The notes under the pieces: generated by a model
What the model saw: only the letters and a program-made list of their open reading frames with translations
What the model was told of the DNA's origin: nothing
Databases searched by the model: none
Translations under genes and position numbers: made by a program
In this document: in pieces, positions 1 through 6,581 of the stretch
How the letters are laid out: every line of letters starts with the position of its first letter
Numbering within the stretch: the stretch's first letter is position 1
Source: JALYIM01 sp040003205
Lineage (GTDB): Bacteria > Acidobacteriota > Terriglobia > Terriglobales > Acidobacteriaceae
Assembly: GCA_040003205.1 (NCBI GenBank)
Contig: JBDUDA010000124.1
Coordinates: 1 to 9,021 of the forward strand
Length of the DNA: 9,021 nucleotides
Direction of reading: 5' to 3'

Positions 1-419
1 ATACGTTTGGTACGGTCGGTGTCTTCTTTGTCCTGCCGCTCACGCCTTCTTCGCTCTGCCGGATCGTTCACAATACGTTCTACGCGCGCGTATTCCGCCT
101 GACGCTGCTCCGGTGACAGCGCTTGGTCGTTCACCGCAACCAGCATGCCCGCCATCAAGTCACGAGTTTCCACTATGAGTTTTGTTTGCGAGCCATTCTG
201 GGTTTGCTTGCGCTCGCGGAAAAAGAATTTAGGACTATCTTGGGCGGTCTGAATTTCGTACTGGACAGTCTGTCGAACCAAATCCACGGGCGATTGCGAC
301 GGCGATTGTCCAAGCGCGGAAGCCGACCCGAGAACCACGCATATGGTCCAGGCGAAAGGCGAGCGTAGCAGTTTTCCTGCTAGGGTTAAATGGCGGCCGC
401 TGAGATTTGCCATATCCAT
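1..419 (-). CDS. Secreted protein of unknown function, 5' part only (runs off the left edge)
   Basis: An open frame runs from an ATG at 419 to the window edge without a stop, giving 139 residues of the N-terminus. A second ATG at 413 is equally possible as start; neither has a strong Shine-Dalgarno sequence. The N-terminus looks like a signal peptide: a basic stretch (K16, R19), a hydrophobic core at about 21-36 and a likely cleavage near ALG-Q (35-38). The mature part starts SPVDLVRQTV, then FFFRERK (65-71) and GSQTKLIVETRD (76-87). From about residue 103 it is strongly charged and rich in Glu, Arg and Lys, probably helical (PEQRQAEYARVERIVNDP). I recall secreted acidobacterial hypothetical proteins of this style, but I know no function. 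It is divergent from the bactofilin gene, with 221 nt between the two starts. Confidence 0.75.
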   Translation of the reverse strand, partial: MDMANLSGRHLTLAGKLLRSPFAWTICVVLGSASALGQSPSQSPVDLVRQTVQYEIQTAQDSPKFFFRERKQTQNGSQTKLIVETRDLMAGMLVAVNDQALSPEQRQAEYARVERIVNDPAERRRRERQDKEDTDRTKR

Positions 420-626
420 CCCAGCTTAGACGATTGCGAGGAGAAGACCGTTGTCTTGCGCTGATATTTACTGAATAACCTCCGGGGACAGATAATCGGA
501 GTCTCGATCCTGTTGTCGCAGTGCTACCAGAAAAGCATGCGGCGCGCCGAAACAGGAATTTAAGCGCTTCTTGGTGGGATGAGAGCGGCAAAAGGCCGAG
601 ATGGTTTAGAATCCAGTGTTCGCGGC

Positions 627-632
627 AGGAGG
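627..632 (+). promoter_or_regulatory. Shine-Dalgarno that fixes the bactofilin start
   Basis: AGGAGG, 8 nt before the ATG at 641. It decides between this start and the longer open frame beginning at 521. Confidence 0.85.
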
Positions 633-640
633 TTCATCGT

Positions 641-1141
641 ATGGATTCCAAGACTGGTGATTTGGCGCGCGTAGGCAGATCGGTGTGTATCAAGGGTGAG
701 CTCTCTGGCAGCGAAGACCTCTATGTGGACGGTCAAGTCGAGGGTACCCTCGACTTGCCGGGCAACGGCCTGACGATCGGCCCAAACGGGCATGTGCATG
801 CCAACGTTAATGCGAAGACGGTAGTGGTGCATGGCAAAATCGAGGGCAATATACGGTCGAGCGACCGCACCGAATTAAGGAAATCGGCCGTAGCTACAGG
901 AGACATATTCACGCAACGAATATCCATTGAAGAGGGTGCGTTTTTTAAGGGCAGGGTGGAAATTCAAAAAGCAGCCCTCGGCACCCAATCAGCTTCGCAG
1001 CCGGAGAATAAGTTTGCACAAAAATTGGAAGTAGGTACGCCTGCCACCCAAGTCCCGGCCGCAAGCACCGTTACTTCTGCAAGCAGTTCCGGCATAGGCG
1101 TGCCGGAGAAGACGCCATTGACGGAAATTAAGAAATATTAA
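641..1141 (+). CDS. Bactofilin (polymer-forming cytoskeletal protein)
   Basis: A 166-residue protein with a bactofilin core. Bactofilins self-assemble without nucleotide into filaments from a right-handed beta-helix and act as scaffolds for cell-shape and envelope enzymes, often at the inner membrane. The core at about 10-110 shows the short repeated beta rungs: VGRSVCIKGELSGSEDLYVDG, GTLDLPGNGLTIGPNGHVHA, then VVVHGKIEGNI and the typical C-terminal rung GDIFTQRISIEEGAFFKG. The tail (about 113-166) is Ala/Ser/Thr/Pro-rich and probably disordered. The start at 641 is chosen because AGGAGG lies at 627-632 with 8 nt spacing and the fold begins directly after it; the frame is open upstream to 521 but that stretch is not bactofilin-like. 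I see no convincing -35/-10 pair in 420-640. A methyltransferase-like gene follows after 74 nt on the same strand. Confidence 0.93.
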   Translation: MDSKTGDLARVGRSVCIKGELSGSEDLYVDGQVEGTLDLPGNGLTIGPNGHVHANVNAKTVVVHGKIEGNIRSSDRTELRKSAVATGDIFTQRISIEEGAFFKGRVEIQKAALGTQSASQPENKFAQKLEVGTPATQVPAASTVTSASSSGIGVPEKTPLTEIKKY

Positions 1142-1215
1142 GCTTTTCACGCGATTAGACGATCCATTCAAGTGCGACAGAAGCGAAGTTCCAGGTATCA
1201 ACTCATAATATTTTC

Positions 1216-1896
1216 ATGAAGCTATTTCGTTCATCGCCCTCGGCAGAAGGTCAAGCCCGCAAGCCAGCTCAACCCACGCAGAAAGTCACCCGCCGGTCGA
1301 GCGGGTTGGCCGAAGTGGGACGAGTGCTTAAGTCCGAACAGCCACTCAGTATTCTGGATATTGGGGCGACATCCGCCGCCAATATTCGCTATTTCACTGC
1401 GATGGGACATCGCATTTATAGCGAAGACCTTTTGGGGGCATCTACCGATCCGCAACTCGCAATACAGGATGAAGAAGGCAAGCCGACGTTAGACAGCAAG
1501 CGTTTCCTGGCCGAAAACCTGGTATTCAACCAGGCCCAGTTCGACGTTGTGCTGTGCTGGAACCTGGCTGACTATCTGGATGAAACCCTGGTCAAACCTG
1601 TGGTTGGACGGCTGTGGTCAATTCTGAAGCCTGGCGGAGCATTGCTGGCGTTCTTCCATACCCAGGAAGCGGGTCCTGACGCAATTTGTTCCCGCTACCA
1701 TATCGTGACCCCGGATAGCCTGGAAATCCAGGCGCTGGACACACAGGGTGACAGCCGCAACAGCCGTGGCCTGACCGGCTTCCGGCTGCAGCGGGTATTT
1801 AATAACCGCCACATAGAAAATTTGTTTCGCGACTTCGCCTCAATCAAATTTTTTCTCAGCCGCGACAACATCCGCGAAGTGCTGGTCATTCGCTGA
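1216..1896 (+). CDS. Class I SAM-methyltransferase-like protein, degenerate motif I
   Basis: A 226-residue protein with the outline of a Rossmann-fold SAM-dependent methyltransferase. Motif I is at 46-57 (ILDIGATSAANI), a strand with an acidic residue follows (IYSED, 67-71), then FDVVLCWNLADYLDE (109-123, motif IV region) and LWSILKPGGALLAFF (133-147, motif V/VI region). The N-terminal 30 residues are basic and Pro/Ser-rich, probably unstructured. Motif I has only the first glycine of the usual DxGxGxG, so SAM binding may be weakened or the protein may have another role. The ATG at 1216 is the first ATG after the in-frame TAG at 1156; no good Shine-Dalgarno is seen. Its substrate is unknown. 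Lying 74 nt downstream of the bactofilin on the same strand, it is probably co-transcribed, which suggests a link to cell-envelope or shape functions (inference). Confidence 0.8.
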   Translation: MKLFRSSPSAEGQARKPAQPTQKVTRRSSGLAEVGRVLKSEQPLSILDIGATSAANIRYFTAMGHRIYSEDLLGASTDPQLAIQDEEGKPTLDSKRFLAENLVFNQAQFDVVLCWNLADYLDETLVKPVVGRLWSILKPGGALLAFFHTQEAGPDAICSRYHIVTPDSLEIQALDTQGDSRNSRGLTGFRLQRVFNNRHIENLFRDFASIKFFLSRDNIREVLVIR

Positions 1897-1985
1897 ATCT
1901 CTTCTCAGTCTAGAAATAATCTGATCGCCAGACACTTGCGTTGACAGGCTAACCTCCGCGAATTCTCACGTAAGCTCATTTCATC

Positions 1986-3083
1986 TCATCTGGTCTTGCT
2001 TACCATGTAACGGGTGCCAGCTGGAACTTTTTCTAAAAGCATAAGCATGGGAGCTCGAATGAGTTTCGGCAGCGTCAGCATGCGACGGATTTTCGAGGAT
2101 GCCCTGAAGACGGAAGCGAGTTTCTGCTGGTAGAGGTCTTGGTACGCCTCCCCCGCCTGCGCCAGCGAAATGTCATCGAGAAACAAGGGCGCCAGGCTCT
2201 CTGCCGCTAATCTTCCACTGCGCAAAGCGAGAGAAATACCATCGCCGACGAACGGGTCTACGAAGCCGGCGGCATCCCCAGCCATCAAGATGCCACCAGC
2301 TACCGGTTGTGGCTGGCGAAAAATCAGGGGCGAGGTGGTCACCGGATGGGTAAGCGTCTGCCACCCCCGGGCCCTCGCCTGCAAAGCCGGATGCTGCGCG
2401 AAAATTTCCGGCAGTGTGCTGGCGACATTAGCCTTCACCATCGCACAGGCGTTAACGCGTCCGCCTTGAGACTCGCCCAAAACATTCACCGGCTGAACCC
2501 CGCAATAACCTCCCTCGAAGAAATACAAATCCACTGAACAGGAGGGAGAGGGTTCAGAAAAATGTGCTTTGATCCCCAGCCATTTCTCGCGGGGGTTTCC
2601 GGGATGGCTGTCGAGCGCTGCGTTGAGGTTGGACCAGCGGCCGGACGTGTTGATCACGGCTCGAGAGTGGAATTCTCCCTTGGACGTCAGCAATGTGAAC
2701 GGACCCGTGCCCTCGATTTTGCGAACCATGGTTTGCTGCTGGGCCACCACGCAGCATTTTTCAGCCGCCCGCCACAGAGCCAGATCCATATCAAAGCGCG
2801 CGATGCTGGCGGCGGGAGAATCGATCGCGGCCTCGAGTTTCCGTCCATCCACAAAAATGCGTGCTCGCGGGATTCGCGGCGCGCCCCTCAGCAAGGCTTC
2901 GCTTGAGCCATTGAGAAGAGTCTCTAGCAGTTCCAGAGATTCCGCCGATACGAACTCTCCGCATACTTTTTGTCGAGGAAAAGCTGTGCTCTCCAGCAGC
3001 TTGACTTTTGCCCCGAGACGAGCCGCGGAAATCGCAGCCGACGTGCCCGCCGGGCCGGCGCCGACCACGATGAAATCAAACAC
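1986..3083 (-). CDS. FAD-dependent oxidoreductase, geranylgeranyl-reductase family
   Basis: A 365-residue flavoprotein, close to full length for this family. The N-terminal dinucleotide-binding fold is clear: FIVVGAGPAGTSAA (4-17) with GxGxxG, followed by the acidic residue E31 at the end of strand 2. FPRQKVCGE (35-43) is the family signature found in geranylgeranyl reductases and related hydroxylases and halogenases. The second FAD motif is GILMAGDAAGFVDPFVGDGI (264-283). The family reduces or hydroxylates prenyl, polyketide or aromatic substrates using FAD and NAD(P)H; the substrate here is unknown. The GTG at 3083 is taken as start because the FAD fold begins directly there; a weak GGAAG lies about 11 nt upstream. 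The first 160 nt overlap the end of the methyltransferase gene in another frame. It is the last gene of the minus-strand run and converges with the gene ending at 1896; no clear terminator is visible in 1897-1985. Confidence 0.9.
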   Translation of the reverse strand: MFDFIVVGAGPAGTSAAISAARLGAKVKLLESTAFPRQKVCGEFVSAESLELLETLLNGSSEALLRGAPRIPRARIFVDGRKLEAAIDSPAASIARFDMDLALWRAAEKCCVVAQQQTMVRKIEGTGPFTLLTSKGEFHSRAVINTSGRWSNLNAALDSHPGNPREKWLGIKAHFSEPSPSCSVDLYFFEGGYCGVQPVNVLGESQGGRVNACAMVKANVASTLPEIFAQHPALQARARGWQTLTHPVTTSPLIFRQPQPVAGGILMAGDAAGFVDPFVGDGISLALRSGRLAAESLAPLFLDDISLAQAGEAYQDLYQQKLASVFRASSKIRRMLTLPKLIRAPMLMLLEKVPAGTRYMVSKTR

Positions 3084-3796
3084 TTGGACTCGTGCTTCCA
3101 GGCAACAATGCCCATGCGATAAAGAAAGTGATATTTAACATCGACCTTTGCAGCCGTGGTTTGGCGGAGCAGTCTTGTCACTTCGTTGGCTGTATAAGCC
3201 TGTTTCACCGACGCGGGAGCATCGTTGCGGGTGATCCGGCTGCGATAGAGCGGGAGGCTGGCATAGACCATAGCAAGATGCAGCGGACTTCGAACGAGAT
3301 CGTTGATGAGGACAGCGATGCGACAACAGCGCAACGCTTCATTCACGAACCGGACGATTTGGCCGGAGTCGAGATGATGGAGAAAAAGATTGCAGCTGAC
3401 CAGATCAAAGCTGCTATCAGAGAACGGTAGAGTCAGGGCGTCGCCCACAACATTGCGGGGGGCTGAGGCTTTTGTGCCGTTAGCAATATGGCCATTTCCA
3501 AGGTGGGAAAAGGCGCGATCCAGGAAGGTGACTTCGAGTCGGATGCCTTTTCTGCTCAGTTGTGCGGTGACCCGTCTGGAGACGTATCCCGAACCCGCCG
3601 CGACCTCAAGCAAGGATAAAGCCGAGGGCGAGGATTGCTTTTGGCGAGCACGCATCACACCTGTAATCATCGCTCGCGAAGTTGAAACTCCGCCGAACCA
3701 CGAATTGATGTGGCGCAGGTCATTCAGGGCGTCCGAAATTTCGGCTTCGCTGCCGGAATCCGAATCGAGCAACTCGTCACTGACTCTTCTCTCCAT
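2924..3796 (-). CDS. Class I SAM-dependent methyltransferase with an anomalous C-terminal extension
   Basis: A 290-residue ORF whose first ~237 residues form a methyltransferase of the type often found beside type III polyketide synthases and FAD oxidoreductases. Visible parts: DLRHINSWFGG (26-36), SAM motif I LLEVAAGSGY (62-71), acidic loop TFLDRA (90-95), GDALTLPFSDSSFDLVSCN (118-136) and FLHHL (138-142). The domain normally ends close to a YLYRMGV-W-K type sequence; here YHFLYRMGIVAWK is at 222-234. Residues 239-290 are read out of frame through the start of the flavoprotein gene and look like a shadow translation (rich in Arg, Ser and Trp). Either the ancestral stop was lost or a small indel is present. 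The ATG at 3796 follows the exporter stop by 26 nt and an in-frame TGA lies just upstream; there is no good Shine-Dalgarno, so translation may depend on the upstream gene. Substrate unknown, probably a lipid or polyketide phenol (inference). Confidence 0.85.
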   Translation of the reverse strand: MERRVSDELLDSDSGSEAEISDALNDLRHINSWFGGVSTSRAMITGVMRARQKQSSPSALSLLEVAAGSGYVSRRVTAQLSRKGIRLEVTFLDRAFSHLGNGHIANGTKASAPRNVVGDALTLPFSDSSFDLVSCNLFLHHLDSGQIVRFVNEALRCCRIAVLINDLVRSPLHLAMVYASLPLYRSRITRNDAPASVKQAYTANEVTRLLRQTTAAKVDVKYHFLYRMGIVAWKHESKCLISSWSAPARRARRLRFPRLVSGQKSSCWRAQLFLDKKYAESSYRRNLWNC

Positions 3797-3822
3797 GTCG
3801 ATTGCTCAGTAAGTCTTAAGCG

Positions 3823-5589
3823 CTACACTTCCAGCAATTCTTCTTCCAGCAGTTGTTTGTTATAGAGATCGTTGTAGTAGCCGTTCAGAGACAGCAACTC
3901 TCCATGGGAGCCGAGTTCGACGATCCGCCCGGCATGCAGCACGGCAATTTTGTCGGCATTGCGCACGGTCGACACCCGGTGAGAAATGAAAATGGTCGTG
4001 CGACCGTGCATGATTTCTCGAAGTTGGTTGAGGATCTTGTCTTCGGTATGGGTGTCCACACTTGAGAGCGCGTCATCCAGGATCAAAATCCGAGGATTGC
4101 GAATCAGGGCGCGGGCGATCGCGGTGCGCTGTTTTTGTCCGCCAGAAAGCGTGATGCCACGTTCGCCCACCAGCGTACGATATTGTTCCGGAAATCCCTC
4201 GATGTCTTCGGCAATGCTCGCAGCGCGTGCCGCGGCGTGTATCTCATCGTCGCTGGCATTTTCTCTGCCGAACGCAATGTTGCCGCGAACACTTTCGCTG
4301 AACAGAAATGTCTCTTGTGGAACGAAGCCAACCGCCTGGCGAAGTGTTTGTAATGGATAATCGCGAAGCGGCCTGCCATCAATCAGCACCGTCCCGGCAG
4401 CGGAATCGTAAATTCTGGGAATTAAGCTGACGAGCGTAGTTTTGCCCGAGCCAGTCGGCCCCACAATAGCGAGGCTGCTGCCAGCGGGGATGCGCAAATT
4501 GATGTTATGCAAGACCGGCACGTCGTTGTAGCCGAAGTCCAGGTTACGGAATTCGATCTCGCCGAGAATCTCGATATGGGTTGCGCCCTTTGTCGAAAGC
4601 GCAGCGCGAGCTTCGTCGCTGTCTTCAATCTCAGGTCGCTCGATGAGAATTTCGTTGATGCGGCCCATGGACGCCGTTCCCCGCTGAAAAAGGTTGATAA
4701 CCCATCCCAGGGCAATAATTGGCCACGTGAGTTGGACCATGTAGGTGTTGAAAGCTACAAACTCTCCCACGGTAATCTGGCGATGGATGACTTCCCTTCC
4801 GCCCAACCAGAGCACTAAAACTATGGCGAGGCCAAGCATGGTCTCGAGGGTTGGCCACAACATGCCCATAAGTCGGACAAGCCTTAGGCTCCGGGCAATA
4901 TATTCCTCATTGGAAGCTTCGAACGATGCGATCTGAGCTTCCTCTTGCACGTAGGCGCGAATGACACGTGCGCCAGAGAAGTTTTCCTGTGCCTTCGCTG
5001 AGATGTCTGAAAACATCGCCTGAATTCGCTCAAAGCGTTCGTGAATGCGCCGTCCGAAGTATTGCACCACGATGCTGACGACCGGCAGAGGCAGGAAGGC
5101 GTACAACGTCAACCGGGGACTGATTGAGAGCATGAAAGCCAGAGCACCGGCGGTGAAAACCAGCGTATTGGCGGTGTACATAATCGCAGGACCAAGCAAC
5201 ATGCGGACAGCATTCAGGTCATTCGTGGCGCGCGCCATGATGTCCCCGGTGCGGGTTCGCTGATAAAAGGAAGTGGAAAGAGTTTCTAGATGTTTGAAGA
5301 GATCGTTGCGAAGGTCGAATTCAATCTCGCGTGAAATTCCGATCACCACCCACCTGGTTAGAAACTGGAATATCCCTTTGGTGGCCGCGATGAGGAGTAG
5401 CAGGAGAGAATAAGAGATGAGTTTGTGGCGGGTAACCCCTAGGTGCAGATCGTCAACGGCCCGGCGGATGACTTGCGGGAAAAAGATCCAGATGCCGTTA
5501 TTAAAAAAAACGCAAATCATTCCCAGCAAAAAGCTGCCCCTATACTTCTTCATATAGGGCAGGAGGGAATGCAGGCTTTTAGGTAGCAT
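3823..5589 (-). CDS. ABC exporter half-transporter (fused membrane and ATPase domains), MdlA/YheI-like
   Basis: A 588-residue half-transporter of the type that exports lipids, drugs or peptides across the inner membrane as a dimer. The membrane domain is at about 1-310, with hydrophobic segments near 18-40, 56-80, 135-155, 158-178, 250-265 and 280-300. The ATPase domain follows: Walker A GPTGSGKTT (377-385), Q-loop VPQE (423-426), signature LSGGQKQR (481-488), Walker B ILILDD (501-506), D-loop SSVD (509-512) and switch His537. Position 506, where active sites have Glu, is Asp (codon GAC). That is the state of the degenerate half in heterodimeric exporters such as MdlA, BmrC/YheI and TM287. 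No partner half is in the window. The ATG at 5589 has only a weak AGAAG upstream. It heads the exporter-methyltransferase-flavoprotein run and may export their product (inference). Confidence 0.94.
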   Translation of the reverse strand: MLPKSLHSLLPYMKKYRGSFLLGMICVFFNNGIWIFFPQVIRRAVDDLHLGVTRHKLISYSLLLLLIAATKGIFQFLTRWVVIGISREIEFDLRNDLFKHLETLSTSFYQRTRTGDIMARATNDLNAVRMLLGPAIMYTANTLVFTAGALAFMLSISPRLTLYAFLPLPVVSIVVQYFGRRIHERFERIQAMFSDISAKAQENFSGARVIRAYVQEEAQIASFEASNEEYIARSLRLVRLMGMLWPTLETMLGLAIVLVLWLGGREVIHRQITVGEFVAFNTYMVQLTWPIIALGWVINLFQRGTASMGRINEILIERPEIEDSDEARAALSTKGATHIEILGEIEFRNLDFGYNDVPVLHNINLRIPAGSSLAIVGPTGSGKTTLVSLIPRIYDSAAGTVLIDGRPLRDYPLQTLRQAVGFVPQETFLFSESVRGNIAFGRENASDDEIHAAARAASIAEDIEGFPEQYRTLVGERGITLSGGQKQRTAIARALIRNPRILILDDALSSVDTHTEDKILNQLREIMHGRTTIFISHRVSTVRNADKIAVLHAGRIVELGSHGELLSLNGYYNDLYNKQLLEEELLEV

Positions 5590-5670
5590 GTGCTTCTGGC
5601 ATACTCGATTCTACCAGCAGCTTCGCCATCTGTTGCTCGAGTGAAAAAACCACCAAGCGTTCACAGCACC

Positions 5671-5787
5671 TTAAGACAAATCGTCGCCAAAAGTAATTCC
5701 CGAGGCAACCAGCAGGATGATGATCCATCCGGCCAGAAAGAACCAGCCGGTACTCACCAGGTCGAAGAAGACGGCTTCGATATTCAT
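5671..5787 (-). CDS. 38-residue single-pass membrane microprotein
   Basis: A short ORF too small for standard calling: ATG at 5787, TAA at 5671-5673. It is supported by a perfect AGGAGG with 5 nt spacing and by tight placement 16 nt after the stop of the 73-residue gene. The product starts MNIEAVFFDLVS, has one long hydrophobic segment at about 13-33 (GWFFLAGWIIILLVASG), and ends in an acidic GDDLS tail. It is probably an inner-membrane protein. The first 12 residues carry two acidic and no basic residues. I do not recognise a family. It sits 81 nt upstream of the ABC exporter, so it could be a small accessory subunit of the transporter or a stress-related membrane peptide; both are guesses. 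Confidence 0.75.
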   Translation of the reverse strand: MNIEAVFFDLVSTGWFFLAGWIIILLVASGITFGDDLS

Positions 5788-5792
5788 AGTCG

Positions 5793-5798
5793 CCTCCT
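5793..5798 (-). promoter_or_regulatory. Shine-Dalgarno of the 38-residue microprotein
   Basis: AGGAGG on the minus strand, 5 nt before the ATG at 5787. It lies in the 16-nt gap after the preceding small gene, so the two are probably translated from one message. Confidence 0.8.
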
Positions 5799-5803
5799 GA
5801 AGG

Positions 5804-6025
5804 CTACGCAGCGGCGGACTTAACTTGATTCTTGCCCGAGATGTTTTTGTAGTTGCGGAGCACTTCCTGAACGGCGTGGAGGCGGCCGAGGGTAGTTAGA
5901 CGTTTATCGTTGAGGACACGTTCAATCCTCTCAAGCCACGACTCCACGGCGCATTCGATTCCAGCCGCCATTTCTGCGGCCACAAGGTCTACAAAGTCAT
6001 TTTTACTTTTCGCTGTGCTCGCCAG
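5804..6025 (-). CDS. 73-residue helical protein, probable CTG start
   Basis: An open frame ending at TAG (5804-5806) encodes a compact, probably all-helical protein: SKNDFVDLVAAEMAAGIE, then SWLERIERVLND, then LTTLGRLHAVQEVLRNYKN and a basic tail GKNQVKSAAA. The frame has no ATG until internal residue 19. The best start is CTG at 6025: AGAGG lies at 6035-6039 with 9 nt spacing, and the product would begin (M)ASTAKSKNDFVDLV, a natural-looking N-terminus. The alternatives, GTG (residue 15) and ATG (residue 19), have no Shine-Dalgarno and would cut off the first helix. I have a vague memory of similar short acidobacterial hypothetical proteins but no function. It follows the terminator-like hairpin of the chaperone gene and is tightly linked to the 38-residue gene downstream. 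Confidence 0.65.
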   Translation of the reverse strand: MASTAKSKNDFVDLVAAEMAAGIECAVESWLERIERVLNDKRLTTLGRLHAVQEVLRNYKNISGKNQVKSAAA

Positions 6026-6057
6026 ATAGCTATTCCTCTTTTCGTCTGGGTGAAATA

Positions 6058-6082
6058 TCAGGGAGGATCAAACCCTCCCTGA
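6058..6082 (-). terminator. Hairpin terminator after the LTxxQ chaperone gene
   Basis: A perfect 9-bp inverted repeat, TCAGGGAGG and CCTCCCTGA around a 7-nt loop, begins 14 nt past the stop of the chaperone gene. On the minus strand it is followed by TATTTC, a weak U-tract, so it may terminate only partly and let some transcripts continue into the small genes and exporter. Confidence 0.6.
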
Positions 6083-6096
6083 CTGGGGCTTTACTC

Positions 6097-6576
6097 CTAC
6101 TGGTTCGGAGTTTCTGCTGGTTCCTGCATGTGTTGTTGCATCCTCTGCTCGTGTTTGGCCAGAAATTGGTTCATCTTAGTTTTCTGTTCAGGAGTCAACA
6201 TCTGATAGAGCTCTGCATGGATACGAGCTTTTTGAACTTCCATCTGGATGTGGGCGGCGGACCCCTGGGTCGCGATCTGCTGCGCTTTGGCTTCGTCGAA
6301 GCTGCCGCTTTGAATCAGCTGCATCATCTGCTGATGGCTTTGAAATTCCTGGTCCATCAGTGGTTTCAAGGCAGGCTTCTCCCTGGCCAGAGTCTCTTTC
6401 ATCTGCGTCTGCTGCGCGGCTGTCAGGTCGAGATAATCGGCAAAGAATTCCATGTCTGGTCCGCCGAACATTCCCCCGCGATGCGGTCCTCCGTGACCAC
6501 CTTGAGCGAAGGCTAGCGCGGACGATAAGACCAGCGCGAAAATCGTGGTCATCCATTTCAAGCGTGTAATTTTCAT
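6097..6576 (-). CDS. Spy/CpxP-type periplasmic chaperone (LTxxQ protein)
   Basis: A 159-residue periplasmic protein of the Spy/CpxP family, ATP-independent chaperones and stress regulators of the envelope; CpxP also damps the CpxA sensor. It has a signal peptide (MKITRLKWMTTIFALVLSSALAFA, cleavage about 24/25), a His/Gly-rich stretch GGHGGPHRGG (26-35), and then a long helical domain with the two hallmark motifs LTAAQ (51-55) and LTPEQ (127-131). The Gln/Met/His-rich C-terminus may bind metal. The start at 6576 is chosen because AGGAG at 6582-6586 is 5 nt away and the signal peptide begins there; an ATG at 6579 is too close to it, and the frame open to 6660 would run through the regulatory boxes. 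The gene is divergent from a cpxRA-like operon, as cpxP is in E. coli, with GTAAA boxes between, so it is very probably a target of that regulator. Confidence 0.92.
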   Translation of the reverse strand: MKITRLKWMTTIFALVLSSALAFAQGGHGGPHRGGMFGGPDMEFFADYLDLTAAQQTQMKETLAREKPALKPLMDQEFQSHQQMMQLIQSGSFDEAKAQQIATQGSAAHIQMEVQKARIHAELYQMLTPEQKTKMNQFLAKHEQRMQQHMQEPAETPNQ

Positions 6577-6581
6577 CATTT

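Noticed and set aside
123..368. Plus-strand ORF of 81 residues
   Set aside because: Antisense to the secreted-protein gene, which has a signal peptide and sensible composition; this ORF has neither a ribosome site nor a recognisable domain.
235..591. Minus-strand ORF of 118 residues
   Set aside because: It lies in another frame over the true minus-strand gene start and the non-coding gap; its composition is shadow-like (rich in Arg, Ser and Pro).
521..640. Longer N-terminus for the bactofilin
   Set aside because: The 40 extra residues are basic and unlike the family, and a strong AGGAGG sits just before the ATG at 641.
1897..1985. Bidirectional terminator between the convergent genes
   Set aside because: I looked for a stem-loop with a T-run on either strand and found none that was convincing.
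2569..3138. Plus-strand ORF of 189 residues
   Set aside because: Fully antisense to the flavoprotein and methyltransferase end; no motif is visible.
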